In this document: positions 54,590-63,835 of the stretch, piece after piece | Layout: each line of letters opens with the position of its first letter | How positions within the stretch are numbered: position 1 is the first letter of the stretch | Origin: Roseimaritima ulvae | GTDB lineage: Bacteria > Planctomycetota > Planctomycetia > Pirellulales > Pirellulaceae | Reading direction: 5' to 3' | DNA: 64,000 bases | Assembly (NCBI RefSeq): GCF_008065135.1 | Contig: NZ_CP042914.1 | Span: forward strand, 7,855,404-7,919,403 | The notes under the pieces: model-generated | The model's database searches: none | What the model saw: the letters and a program-made list of their open reading frames with translations, nothing else | What the model was told of the DNA's origin: nothing | Program-made: the position numbers and the translations under genes

Positions 54590-54672
54590 CCACCGTCGGG
54601 CGACGATAGCGAAGGGGCCACCGTCGGGCGACGATAGCGACGGGCCCACCGTCTGGCGACGGTAGCTACGGG
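54590..54672. repeat. Three tandem CACCGTCGGGCGACGATAGC units
   Basis: Units of about 28-29 bp, the last one diverged to CACCGTCTGGCGACGGTAGC. They fill the spacer between the LptD-like and dgkA genes and relate to the TCTGGCGACTTCGG repeats elsewhere in the window. Confidence 0.75.
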
Positions 54673-54678
54673 TCCAGC

Positions 54679-57600
54679 TTATTCCAAGCCTTCGACGCCG
54701 GGGGGCGGGATCAGTTGACCGCCCAGATTTCCCAACTTTCGTTTCGGCCAGAAGCGGGGCTCGAAGGAGAACACGAAACCGACGTTGTCGCGTCCCGAGT
54801 CGACGTTGATGCCCAACTGCAACAATCCCGATTCACCAATCCTCGTCAGCGAGAAGGTCTGGCCCACGTTGCCCACAACGCCCAAGTCGACCGTCGCTCC
54901 GGCACCCAGAATCCATTTTTCGTTTAGCCGGTAGTCGATCGCGCTGCGGAGCACGTTGCTGCTGATCGGGCCTTCCAAGGAGAGTACCCCAACGTACACA
55001 TTGCCCAGCCCCGGCCGGCTGCTCATCACGCCCGCACTGATGCTGCGGAGGCCTTCTTCAAAGAAGTCGAAGTAGCCGTCGGACAAAAAGGTAACGCGAT
55101 CGCCGGCGTGATAACGGAAGTCATAACGAGCTGGTCCCAGCACTTCACCGAAGTTGTCGCGGTCCTCTTCGGGAAACAGCAACACGTCCATATCCAAGCG
55201 GATCAGGTCCACGATCCGTTCGCGTCCCGCCAAACCTCGCTTGGTCTGCCAGCGTTGGTTCAGTCCCAACCGGGCCTGCATCAGGTCGTCGGCGATCGGC
55301 AAACTAGGGCTGGTCACGTTGCGTTGCAGTCCCTGCCGGAAGGCGTACGTCCGAGGATCGTACTGCGGCGGCAGGACACCGCCGAAGTTGTCAAAAATCA
55401 GACGGCGGCGGAATTGCTCTTGGGCATCGTCGTCCAGTGGATCGTAGAGCGGGATTTCATCCAGGTCCGCACTGCTGTCGGCATAGAAAAAGTCACCGCG
55501 CCATTCCATTTTGTGCGCCAGCGAGCGAACGTTCAGCAAACTGCTTTGCACCGTCGGGTAGTGTTTCCACATCGGAATCGAAGTCCGCACGCCGGCTTGG
55601 CCCAACAAGCGGGTGAGGTCCTGACCGGTCGCGTCTTCGCCAAAATACGCTGCTTCGCCGGAAACATAGGGCACGATTTTCATAATCCTGGCGTTGATCG
55701 GTGCGGCCAACTCTTGTCGCGTCGCCGCCACCAGGCCTTCCGCATCCGTCTCGCCGGGCAAAGTCGTAAAGCTGGCCGCTTCGACCGGGTCGATCGGCGC
55801 CTCGGCGACTTCCAGATCGGCATAACCGACTTGATTGTGCATCGACCAGGTCAACCGATCGCCAAGCAGCGAGCCGCCCAAGCCGTAGTGATCCAGGCGT
55901 GGCAACTGGTTTGTGTCGGTGTAGAACTCATTGGTCCGCACGCCGAGGTTCAGGTCAAACATATTGTTCAGATAATATTTTCGCAGCCGCAGCGCCGTGT
56001 CGTGATCCTTGTCACGATCCCATTCGTTTTCCAGGTACTGTTCCAGGAAATGGCGGTCGCTCAACAAACCGACTTCGGCGATGAATTCGAAATCGTTGGG
56101 CAGGTAGTGCCGATGCCGCAGCAGGGCCCGGCCCCGTAGATCTTCTTCGGGCGTCAAATCGCTACGTCCCACACCCAGGTAGTCCAGGCCTTCGTCGTTG
56201 ATGCCCCAGATGTCCAATTCGCCTTTGACCGGACCGGGCAAGCCCCACATGCCGGGAACTTCATACTGCGCGTAGGTGCCCAACGCTGGCCCACGCTCAC
56301 TGAGGTAGTCCGTCGACAGCGTCCATTCAACGCCGGCGGGCGGTTCTTCGATGCCCAACACCTGAAACAAATCGAAGTCCACCAACAATTGAGCGCCGAA
56401 GATACTGTCGTTCTTGATGCCGATGTCGGTGATGTAGAAGTTGGAACGTTTCAAGTCGGTGGTAAACACCGGCCAATACATAACGGGCAGACCGGCCAGG
56501 TACACATAGTTGTTACGGCTGCTGACCAGATTCCGCCGCGTGATCTCGCCCAGCCCGGTCTGCGGGTTCACGGTCAGCTCTTCGCGAGTCGATAACCGCA
56601 GTTGATTGCTTTGCAGCCAGTACCGGGGCACGCCCAAGCGGCTGGTGGTCACGGCCGCATCGAAGGCCACAAACTCGCCCTGCGAGACCTGCTGCAGCAC
56701 ATCAGCTTTCAGCCGCACCATGCCCTCGTACTGCGGAATCGACGTCAACACTTCGGCTTGCAAAACCATGCCGTACTGTTGTGCAACGTTGTAGTACATC
56801 CGTTCGGCATAGATCACTCGATCCCCTTGCCGAAACACAATGTCGCCTTCCAAATACAATTCACCGTCGCCTTCGCCGAGCGTCGAGGTGCCGTTCAGCA
56901 AACCGTTCATGCTGGGCATCCAACCGACAATGCGGTCGGCCGAAAGCTCGACGGCTCCAACGTCAAAGATTTGGTTGTTAATCTCCGCTTGAGCGTCTTG
57001 AATGATTACCGTCACGCCGCCGCGAGCCACAATGATCGACTCGCTCTGCAAACTGCCGGCAATGGCGTGCTGACGAAAACTAATCTGAGGCGGAATCGAA
57101 GGGTTCCGCGGCAACACGGACACCGCCTGCGCACCGCCGCCGACCAGGAAGCGAAAATTGTTGTCACCCAGCGGCCCATCACGCTCGATCGGCTGGCCCG
57201 GTGGCGCGGGTTGAGGAACCGGCAAGCCCTCTGGCGTCAGGGTCCCCGGTGGATTGGCGGCTGGCGGATTGTTGGTTATCGGAGGCGCCGCCGGCGATTG
57301 GAACTGCGCTGGTTGGATCGCGCCGGCGTCGGACCGAGTCGGCGTTTTCCAGCGGGCCATCGCGTCGAGCAATGGTGGCGGCTGCGGCGGGGCGCCGCGG
57401 TATTGTTTGGCATCGATCGCCGGACGCGACTCCAGCTGCAATTGGCTGTACCACTGCTTGGAAGAAGACCGGCCATCGATTTCCACCGCGCCGGCTGCCA
57501 ACACTTCCACGGCGATCGTGTCTCCCTGCCGCTGCACCTTCAGCAACGTTTCTTCGCAGAGAATCTGTTGTTCTCCCAGCGTCAGCCGGCAATCGCCGCG

Positions 57601-57882
57601 CAGCCAGTACAGGTCGATCGGGCCCTGCCGCCAACGCCACACCGACTGACCACGGACCCGCATCGACGTCGCCGCCTCGGCATCCGGAGAAACAGCAGCG
57701 GGGATTGGGCTATCAGGGGAGACGGCATCCTGGGCGGCCGAGAGCGTCATCACGACCGCCATAAAGCCGAAGCCGAGCCAGACCGGAAGCCGAAACCGCG
57801 CAGCGATCAACCCGCGACAGAATCGTTTTCTGCCGTGGTTATTGCGGACGCGATCGTTTCGTTTGGCCGCGATGGCTGACAA
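54679..57882 (-). CDS. LptD/OstA-like outer-membrane assembly protein
   Basis: Up to 1067 residues. The first in-frame start is TTG at 57882; no ATG precedes the signal helix (LPVWLGFGFMAVVMTLSAAQ), so the exact start is uncertain. Two OstA-type N-terminal segments (DLYWLRGDCRLTLGEQQILC and ELYLEGDIVFRQGDRVIYAE) precede a barrel-like part with LAGLPVMYWPVFTTDLKRSN, a recognisable LptD feature, then many amphipathic strands ending near FSFEPRFWPKRKLGNLGG. A Pro-rich linker (about 165-240) joins the halves. LptD inserts lipopolysaccharide into the outer membrane. The dedicated LptE partner is not visible here. Confidence 0.78.
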   Translation of the reverse strand: MSAIAAKRNDRVRNNHGRKRFCRGLIAARFRLPVWLGFGFMAVVMTLSAAQDAVSPDSPIPAAVSPDAEAATSMRVRGQSVWRWRQGPIDLYWLRGDCRLTLGEQQILCEETLLKVQRQGDTIAVEVLAAGAVEIDGRSSSKQWYSQLQLESRPAIDAKQYRGAPPQPPPLLDAMARWKTPTRSDAGAIQPAQFQSPAAPPITNNPPAANPPGTLTPEGLPVPQPAPPGQPIERDGPLGDNNFRFLVGGGAQAVSVLPRNPSIPPQISFRQHAIAGSLQSESIIVARGGVTVIIQDAQAEINNQIFDVGAVELSADRIVGWMPSMNGLLNGTSTLGEGDGELYLEGDIVFRQGDRVIYAERMYYNVAQQYGMVLQAEVLTSIPQYEGMVRLKADVLQQVSQGEFVAFDAAVTTSRLGVPRYWLQSNQLRLSTREELTVNPQTGLGEITRRNLVSSRNNYVYLAGLPVMYWPVFTTDLKRSNFYITDIGIKNDSIFGAQLLVDFDLFQVLGIEEPPAGVEWTLSTDYLSERGPALGTYAQYEVPGMWGLPGPVKGELDIWGINDEGLDYLGVGRSDLTPEEDLRGRALLRHRHYLPNDFEFIAEVGLLSDRHFLEQYLENEWDRDKDHDTALRLRKYYLNNMFDLNLGVRTNEFYTDTNQLPRLDHYGLGGSLLGDRLTWSMHNQVGYADLEVAEAPIDPVEAASFTTLPGETDAEGLVAATRQELAAPINARIMKIVPYVSGEAAYFGEDATGQDLTRLLGQAGVRTSIPMWKHYPTVQSSLLNVRSLAHKMEWRGDFFYADSSADLDEIPLYDPLDDDAQEQFRRRLIFDNFGGVLPPQYDPRTYAFRQGLQRNVTSPSLPIADDLMQARLGLNQRWQTKRGLAGRERIVDLIRLDMDVLLFPEEDRDNFGEVLGPARYDFRYHAGDRVTFLSDGYFDFFEEGLRSISAGVMSSRPGLGNVYVGVLSLEGPISSNVLRSAIDYRLNEKWILGAGATVDLGVVGNVGQTFSLTRIGESGLLQLGINVDSGRDNVGFVFSFEPRFWPKRKLGNLGGQLIPPPGVEGLE

Positions 57883-58035
57883 TCCTCAAAGCTTCCTTGC
57901 TTGCATACCGGACCTACCGCGGCCGTCATCAACGACCACCTGTACGCCTGGCGCGGGACCTAATCGCGGCGGAGTATACGAAGGAGCAAAGACTGCCCAC
58001 AAGCGGAAAAAACCCGAGAAACCCCAGTCGCGCGA
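57883..58035. other. Intergenic region, nothing recognised
   Basis: A 153-bp gap between the LptD-like gene and the glycosyltransferase gene upstream on the same strand. No clear repeat, stem or gene is visible. Confidence 0.4.
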
Positions 58036-59430
58036 CTAAAAATCCACGGATTCTCGGTTCCGCAAACCCAGACCAGCGGCTGCGACGAGTGCTAGCAAAG
58101 GCGTCGCGGGCGCTCGCATCCGCATGTTGCTCCAGTACACCAGATGCACGGCCGAGAGGGCGATCGCCAACAGGATGCCAGCCATCCACGCCGGTTGCAG
58201 CAAGCGACGGCCCAACCGCCACAGTCCCACGACCACGGCCACGAACCAGGTTCCATAGAAAGCCGCGATGCCCCACAATTTCGCACCGCTGCGGTCCGCC
58301 GTTTGATGCGGCAGCGGCGACCACAATCGCCCGACTCGCACCACACAGGCCCAAGCAAACATTGCCGGCTGCTGGCGGATCGTCTGCCTGGCAACCTCGT
58401 AGGCCAAGCGATCATCGGCGACTTCGTCTTCCACCGCCGGCGGGTCGCTGTCGCTGTCGGCGTGTTCGTCCCAAAACGTGTCGTCCAGCGGATCGGCCGC
58501 GTAACGCTCCGTCCAGGCGCGGTGAAAGGGTTCGGCATCCCAGGCCACGCCGTAGCGTCCCTCGCGGAGATAATCGTAAAACGGCGGATTGTTTCCCAGC
58601 AGCAAGGTGTAGCCGCCATGGGAGGTGGCCCATACGGGATGGCCCAACTGTTGCGAATTGCGGTAGGCCCAAGCGCTGATCGAAACCAACAGCGCAATCG
58701 CGATCACACACGCCGTCGCCAGCAGCCCGCCCTGTCGACGGCCGATGCCCAGCAGCACCAGCCAGCCACACAGCAAGACCGCCCAGATCAGAAATGTGGG
58801 ACGGCAAAAGAAAGCGGCGACCAACATGCCCGCCAGCGACGCCGCCAACAGGCTTAATCGACCGCGTCGATGCGGCGTGTCCTGCACACAGCGGAGCAGC
58901 GCCAGCCACAGCATCCAGCCCCCAACGCACAACGCCACGGCCAGCGTTTCGGTCATCACATACGTCGACTGGACTAACAGAATCGGGTCGACGGCCACCA
59001 GTAGCCCGGCGACCCACCCGCCCCCGGCCCCCAACATCCGCCGCCCCAACCAATAGGTGCCGGCCACTGCAAACAGTCCCCATAACAGGTGCAGGACCAA
59101 CACGCGGTAAAGATCCAGCTGGCCGTCGTCGACGCAGAACGAAAGTAACAGAGGATACAAAGGCGGGCGAAAGGCCGTCGGATGCGGCTCGCCATGCGGG
59201 CCGACCGAGCCATACACCTGATCGCTGGCCAGCGATTCGGCCAGCCAACGATAACCGTCCACATCCATCGAGAGGTTTGCGAACAAGCCGATCAAGACGG
59301 CTGCGCGAATGCACAGCGCCAACAATAACAGCGACGCCCAGCCCACCCACGGTCGACAGCAAACCGCGGTCCGCGCCGCAGAGCAATGGGGTTCAGCGGG
59401 CGGATCCGGTTCAGAAGCTGTTGCGTGCAT
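58036..59430 (-). CDS. Membrane glycosyltransferase, ArnT/PMT-like
   Basis: 464 residues with about ten hydrophobic segments (for example WASLLLLALCIRAAVLIGLF, LLWGLFAVAGTYWLGRRMLG). The first loop holds SMDVDGYRWLAESLASDQVY with the acidic residues typical of GT-C enzymes, followed by FRPPLYPLLLSF, a motif of the GT39/GT83 (ArnT-like) family. Such enzymes move a sugar from a polyprenyl-phosphate donor to lipid or protein outside the inner membrane. It is upstream of the LptD-like gene on the same strand, which fits an envelope role. Acceptor and donor unknown. Confidence 0.78.
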   Translation of the reverse strand: MHATASEPDPPAEPHCSAARTAVCCRPWVGWASLLLLALCIRAAVLIGLFANLSMDVDGYRWLAESLASDQVYGSVGPHGEPHPTAFRPPLYPLLLSFCVDDGQLDLYRVLVLHLLWGLFAVAGTYWLGRRMLGAGGGWVAGLLVAVDPILLVQSTYVMTETLAVALCVGGWMLWLALLRCVQDTPHRRGRLSLLAASLAGMLVAAFFCRPTFLIWAVLLCGWLVLLGIGRRQGGLLATACVIAIALLVSISAWAYRNSQQLGHPVWATSHGGYTLLLGNNPPFYDYLREGRYGVAWDAEPFHRAWTERYAADPLDDTFWDEHADSDSDPPAVEDEVADDRLAYEVARQTIRQQPAMFAWACVVRVGRLWSPLPHQTADRSGAKLWGIAAFYGTWFVAVVVGLWRLGRRLLQPAWMAGILLAIALSAVHLVYWSNMRMRAPATPLLALVAAAGLGLRNRESVDF

Positions 59431-59576
59431 ACTTGTATTTCGAAACAGGATGCGTGAAAGTGACGGACTTCAATATATTCGCTCTCGTGCCGATGCACCC
59501 AACCCGGCGTCGATAAAAATCCTGCTGACTGAGTACCTCGTGCGACACGAAGCTCCGCTGCGAAGTGACGGATTGC

Positions 59577-59645
59577 AAATTGAAAAATGCAAAGTGCAAA
59601 GTGCAAAATGTCCAGTCACCAATTGCATTTTGCACTTTGGAATTT
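59577..59645. repeat. GCAAAGTGCAAAATG inverted repeat
   Basis: GCAAAGTGCAAAGTGCAAAA with TGTCC faces GCATTTTGCACTTTGGAATT across a 14-base centre, outer bases AAATT/AATTT also pairing. A long AT-rich hairpin upstream of the MMPL gene, unlike the GC-rich repeats elsewhere. Confidence 0.8.
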
Positions 59646-59683
59646 AACTGTTTCAATTCCCAATCCCGACCCCGTCCTTCACC

Positions 59684-62005
59684 ATGCTAAACGTTCCATC
59701 AGGCCCCTCGCGGCTTAGCACGTTTGCTAGCGGGTTATATGCTGGCCGCTGGTGGTGGCTGGCCTTGGCGGCGAGCTTGTTTCTGCTGGCTCGGCCCTGG
59801 GCTTCGAGCCTGCAGATGGATCGCCGCATCGACCAGATGTTTCCCACCGCCGACGCGTCGGTCGACGCTTACCACTATCTGACCGAACACTTTGGCGGCA
59901 ACGCCATCGTGTTGATGGTCTATGCGGACGACGAGCTGTACAGCGAGAAAGGCATCGAGCGCGCCGAACAGTTGGGGCAACGCGTCCGCGGCGTGCCGGG
60001 GGTGCGAGCGGTCGTTTCGATCGCTCACGTATCGAGAGCATTAGAAGACCTGCGAGCGATATCGTTGTTCGGCGACCGTGGCGGTCCGGCCCTGCTGGAA
60101 TCCAGCGAGGCGACCACGGCATTTCGTCAATTGTTTGCCGGCTACACCCACAACGACGAAGGCGATCACGGAGCGATTGTGGCGATGCTGGAACCGTCCG
60201 GCACGATGGGCAGTTACGCACCGACGATCGTCGAACTGCGGCGGATCGCGGACGACTTGCCGGCTCCGTTGCCAAACGCCGTGCTGGTCGGCCAACCGGT
60301 GTTGGTCACCGAAGGGTTTTCGTTAATCGCCCGCGACGGCGCGCGACTGAGCACCACCACGGTGTGGTTGCTGTCGATCGTGTTGCTGATTTTATTTCGC
60401 AGCCTGCGATGGGTGGGGGCCGCGTTGTTGGTGATTTATTGGTCCTCGACGGTGACCCGCGGCGTGGCCGTATGGTCGGGCATGCAGCTGTCGCTGGTGT
60501 CTTCGATGTTGACCGCGATCCTGACGGTGGTGGCGGTCGCGGCGATCATTCATGTGGCCATCGGCTGGATCGCTCGCCGGCGCCGCGGCGACGACATCCG
60601 CGGCGCCAGCGAAAAAACGATCCGCCGACTGACACCGCCGATCTTCTGGGCCTGTGTCACCGACGCGGCGGGATTTGCCGCCCTGCTGGCCTCGGAGGTC
60701 GGCCCGGTGCGCGACTTCGGTTTGATGATGACGCTGGGCGTGGGCGTGGTCTTGCTGGGGCTGAGCATGATCCTGCCGGCCGTGATGTCGCTGCCGCTGG
60801 GGTCCGTTGCGATGTCTCGCGCCGCCGAACGATTCGACCGCCGTCTGCAACGCACCGCGGTCCGCGCCACCGCGGGCCTGCTGGCGAGTCGAAGGCTCGT
60901 CTTGATACTGCTGGGATTGGTGACCGTAGGCACGCTGATCGGGCTGACGCGGCTGACGGCCGAAACGAATTTCCTCCGCAACTTCCGTCAATCCAGTTCG
61001 ATCACCAGCGAGTATCGGCTGGTCGAAAACCGCTTTGGAGGCGCGGGAACCTGGGACATTCTGGTGCCGGCTCCCAGTCGCTCGATCAGCAAACGTTATC
61101 TGGAAAGCGTGCGGACATTGGAAGCCAAGTTGAAAGCGATTCGTTTGGACGGTCATCCCGCCGCCCGCGTCGCGCACACGCTCAGCATCGCCGACGTCGA
61201 CGCCGCCTCGGCGCGATCGGACAACCCGCTGATCCGGCTGGCCTCTCCCGACATCCGGCTGACCCGAATGCGCGGCATCCTGCCATCGTTTACGCGAGCC
61301 CTATTGATGCCGCCGAGCGTCACCGAACCGCGTTACCTGCGGATCATGCTGCGAAGCCCCGAAGACCTCTCGACCGAAGCCAAGACGGCTTTGATCACGG
61401 CCGTCGAAGATGCCGTTTTCGAACATACGCACAGCGAGACCTGGCAAGCGCTGCTGGCCGACGAACCGACGGCGGGCAACGGAGCCCGAGTCACCGGTTA
61501 CTACGTGCTGTTGGCCCGCTTGGTCAACAGCCTGCTGAGCGACCAATGGACCTGTCTGGGAATTGCTGCCGCAGCCGTGTTTGTCGTTTTGTTGCTAGCC
61601 ACCGGCAAGATCAGCTGGGCCTTGCTGGCCATGATCCCCAACCTGCTGCCGGTGCTGGCCACGCTGTCGGTGCTGGGGTGGCTGGGCATCCCTTTGAACA
61701 TGGGCGGCGCGATGATTGCCGCCGTTTCGATCGGGCTGACCATCGACGGCTCGATCCACTTCCTGGCATCCTATCGCCGCAGTCGCCGACGCTACGGGCG
61801 GACGGGCCGGGACGCGGTGCTGCGAGCTCAGTCGCGAGTGGGGATGGCGATCATCCTCTCGACGATCGCCCTGGTGGCGGGCTTCAGCGTGCTGACCAGC
61901 AGCTCCTTCGTGCCCACGGCCACCTTCGGCTGGCTGCTGTCGGCGGCCATGCTGCTGGGCATGCTGAGCAACCTAATACTAATGCCAGTGTTGCTATCAA
62001 AGTAA
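59684..62005 (+). CDS. MMPL/RND-superfamily membrane transporter
   Basis: 773 residues in the two-fold RND pattern: a first helix (WWWLALAASLFLLARPW), a periplasmic domain (about 40-215), five helices (STTTVWLLSIVLLILFRSLR onwards), then a second set beginning RLVLILLGLVTVGTLIGLTR with its own loop and five helices (GIAAAAVFVVLLLATGKISW). A conserved MMPL-type stretch GAMIAAVSIGLTIDGSIHFL is at about 685-704. These proteins export lipids, hopanoids or other hydrophobic molecules using the proton gradient; substrate not known. Many planctomycete genomes have such proteins, and the outer-membrane partners are not next to it. Confidence 0.85.
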   Translation: MLNVPSGPSRLSTFASGLYAGRWWWLALAASLFLLARPWASSLQMDRRIDQMFPTADASVDAYHYLTEHFGGNAIVLMVYADDELYSEKGIERAEQLGQRVRGVPGVRAVVSIAHVSRALEDLRAISLFGDRGGPALLESSEATTAFRQLFAGYTHNDEGDHGAIVAMLEPSGTMGSYAPTIVELRRIADDLPAPLPNAVLVGQPVLVTEGFSLIARDGARLSTTTVWLLSIVLLILFRSLRWVGAALLVIYWSSTVTRGVAVWSGMQLSLVSSMLTAILTVVAVAAIIHVAIGWIARRRRGDDIRGASEKTIRRLTPPIFWACVTDAAGFAALLASEVGPVRDFGLMMTLGVGVVLLGLSMILPAVMSLPLGSVAMSRAAERFDRRLQRTAVRATAGLLASRRLVLILLGLVTVGTLIGLTRLTAETNFLRNFRQSSSITSEYRLVENRFGGAGTWDILVPAPSRSISKRYLESVRTLEAKLKAIRLDGHPAARVAHTLSIADVDAASARSDNPLIRLASPDIRLTRMRGILPSFTRALLMPPSVTEPRYLRIMLRSPEDLSTEAKTALITAVEDAVFEHTHSETWQALLADEPTAGNGARVTGYYVLLARLVNSLLSDQWTCLGIAAAAVFVVLLLATGKISWALLAMIPNLLPVLATLSVLGWLGIPLNMGGAMIAAVSIGLTIDGSIHFLASYRRSRRRYGRTGRDAVLRAQSRVGMAIILSTIALVAGFSVLTSSSFVPTATFGWLLSAAMLLGMLSNLILMPVLLSK

Positions 62006-62006
62006 A

Positions 62007-62229
62007 AGTAGCATGGGTCCCCGGCCCGTGTAAAAGGAGCATGGGTGAGCGGCCCGTGTCCGCAAAACCCGCAAGCCACTCCACGGTTGCACACCGGCTG
62101 TTCGTTCATGCTACGTGCGGTGCTTCTACACGGGCCGGGGACCCATGCTACGTACGCTGCGCTTCTACACGGGCCGGGGACCCATGCTACGTACGTTGCG
62201 ATTCTACACGGGCCGGGGGCCCATGCTAC
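62007..62229. repeat. GTAGCATGGG inverted-pair element, cluster 4
   Basis: Starting 2 bases after the MMPL stop: one clear and one degenerate copy of GTAGCATGGGTCCCCGGCCC on the left, and three inverted copies (CACGGGCCGGGGACCCATGC twice, then CACGGGCCGGGGGCCCATGC) on the right. The same forward-left, reverse-right order is seen in the other three clusters. No gene lies within. Confidence 0.78.
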
Positions 62230-62324
62230 TTTTTTGGTCTCGATTGCTCTTCCCCCCGCGACCGCTTTTTTGAAACACTCGGCGCCGCAGTTTAGATCAT
62301 CAAAATACAGACAGGGTTATTATT

Positions 62325-62861
62325 ATGATGCGTAGCTTAATGGTATTGGGCGCGTTGGGCGTGGTGGGGTTCATGGCCGGCTGGTTTACGATCAACCGCG
62401 ACGAGGGCCGTACGACGATTGAAATCAACCGTGATGAGATCCGCAACGATGCCCGGCAAGCGGTCGACCGCGGCAAGGAATATCTGGAGCAACGGCGGCA
62501 GCAACAAGCCGCGGCTCAGCAAAACGCCGGCGGCCAACCGTCGCCCTGGAACCCACAAGCGGCTCCTTGGGATCAACAAGCCGGCACAGCGCCCCAACAA
62601 CCCGCGCCGTGGAACCAACAAACCGGCACGTATCCACCGGCTGCGGTGCCCGGACCCTACGCCGCCGATCAGGGCCAATATCCTCAAGCCAACGGTTATC
62701 AGGCGCCCGCCTACAACCAACCACCGGCTTACAACCAACCGGCCGGCTACACGCAACCTCCCGCTGCCGGTAGTGCTCCTTGGAATCCGGCGCCGCCGGC
62801 CAACAACAACTGGCAAGCCATCCCCGCCGGATACCAGAACGGTCAGCCGAACGTACGTTAG
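62325..62861 (+). CDS. Small membrane-anchored Pro/Gln/Asn-rich protein
   Basis: 178 residues. The N-terminal helix (SLMVLGALGVVGFMAGWFTI) is followed by a charged region EINRDEIRNDARQAVDRGKE that is probably helical. From about residue 65 the protein is low complexity, rich in Pro, Gln, Ala, Asn and Tyr, with repeats such as PWNPQAAPWDQQ and YNQPPAYNQPAGY. No family is recognised. It could be an envelope linker or spacer protein. Two ATGs in tandem start the gene, the first being used here. Confidence 0.65.
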   Translation: MMRSLMVLGALGVVGFMAGWFTINRDEGRTTIEINRDEIRNDARQAVDRGKEYLEQRRQQQAAAQQNAGGQPSPWNPQAAPWDQQAGTAPQQPAPWNQQTGTYPPAAVPGPYAADQGQYPQANGYQAPAYNQPPAYNQPAGYTQPPAAGSAPWNPAPPANNNWQAIPAGYQNGQPNVR

Positions 62862-62864
62862 GGC

Positions 62865-63016
62865 TCGTAGCCGAAGTCGCCAAGACTTTGGAAACGCGGG
62901 GCAAGCCTCCAAACTCTGGCGAGTTCGGCTACGGCAGAACGCAGCGTCCAAACTCTGGCGAGTTCGGCTACGGCGGAACGCAGCGTCCAAACTCTGGCGA
63001 GTTCGGCTACGGCGGA
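62865..63016. repeat. CTCTGGCGAGTTCGGCTACG repeats, one inverted and three direct
   Basis: An inverted copy (CGTAGCCGAAGTCGCCAAGA) is followed by three direct copies, the last two 39 bp apart with the identical spacer GGAACGCAGCGT. They lie between convergent genes (the 178-residue protein and the aldolase) and can pair with the inverted copy. Confidence 0.8.
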
Positions 63017-63040
63017 GGGGACACAGTCAGGCTGGAAAGC

Positions 63041-63835
63041 CTAACGTACCTGCCGTAGTTGCTTGATGCCTTGCTCCAATGCGGCTCCGAATAGGCCGGC
63101 ATCGCTGCCGTAGAACATCAGCTGGATGCCCAGCTGCATGTATCGCTCGACCGATCCCAGCGGCGGCCACCAGGGCATGCCCGGAGCCACGTTCGCCGCT
63201 CGGCAGACCCGACAAACCTCGGCCACCGCATCGATAAAGCGTTGGTCGTCGTACTGCTCGGGGATGCCCATGTTGCAGGTCAGGTCATGCGGCCCTAACA
63301 ACGTTCCATCCACGCCTTCGACCGCAACCAACTGCGCCAAGTCATCCACCGCCCGCTGCGATTCCACTTGAATCAACAGCACATTGTTGCGGCAGCGCTG
63401 ACGGCTGTACGTCTCGAGCGCCGATTCAAACACTTGTCCGCCCAGTCGTTCGGCCAGACGGTGACCTTTGAGCGGTCGATGTTTGGTGGCTCCCACCAAT
63501 TGCCGCACCTGTTCGAGCGTTTCGATATAGGGCGCGATCACTCCCGTCGCCCCATCGTCAAGCGCCATGCAAGCCTGATAGGGATCCGGGGCAGGAATTC
63601 GCACCAACGACGCGATCCCAGCGGCCCCGAAAGCGCGACACATCCAAGCCACTTCGCGGCGATCAAGCGGCGTGTGTTCGGTATCGATAAACACCGCGTC
63701 GACGCCGGCCGCGGAAACCAGCGGCAGCCACTGCGGAGCGGCGGTGGTCAGCATCGTCCCCAGCAGCGTTTGCCCACCGCGAAGGCGGTCGGCAAACGAT
63801 TGCGAAGGTTGCGAATCAGCAGTGGAATCAGGCAT
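63041..63835 (-). CDS. HpcH/HpaI aldolase family protein
   Basis: 264 residues. The family folds as a TIM barrel and cleaves 2-keto-3-deoxy sugar acids or 2,4-dihydroxyhept-2-ene-dioate type substrates with a divalent metal. Visible motifs: LLGTMLTTAAPQWLPLVSAA, DAVFIDTEHTPLDRREVAWM (barrel strand with conserved Asp, Glu and His), VRIPAPDPYQACMALDDGAT, the metal-binding Glu in LLIQVESQRAVDDL, and GVDGTLLGPHDLTCNMGIP with its Asp. The exact substrate is not readable. Its ATG overlaps the stop of the upstream permease gene by 8 bp, so translation is probably coupled. Confidence 0.87.
   Translation of the reverse strand: MPDSTADSQPSQSFADRLRGGQTLLGTMLTTAAPQWLPLVSAAGVDAVFIDTEHTPLDRREVAWMCRAFGAAGIASLVRIPAPDPYQACMALDDGATGVIAPYIETLEQVRQLVGATKHRPLKGHRLAERLGGQVFESALETYSRQRCRNNVLLIQVESQRAVDDLAQLVAVEGVDGTLLGPHDLTCNMGIPEQYDDQRFIDAVAEVCRVCRAANVAPGMPWWPPLGSVERYMQLGIQLMFYGSDAGLFGAALEQGIKQLRQVR

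Noticed and set aside
59752-62295. 847-codon open frame overlapping the MMPL gene in another frame
   Set aside because: Composition is Arg/Gly-rich without motifs, and it reads through the GTAGCATGGG repeats; the MMPL frame has clear RND features.
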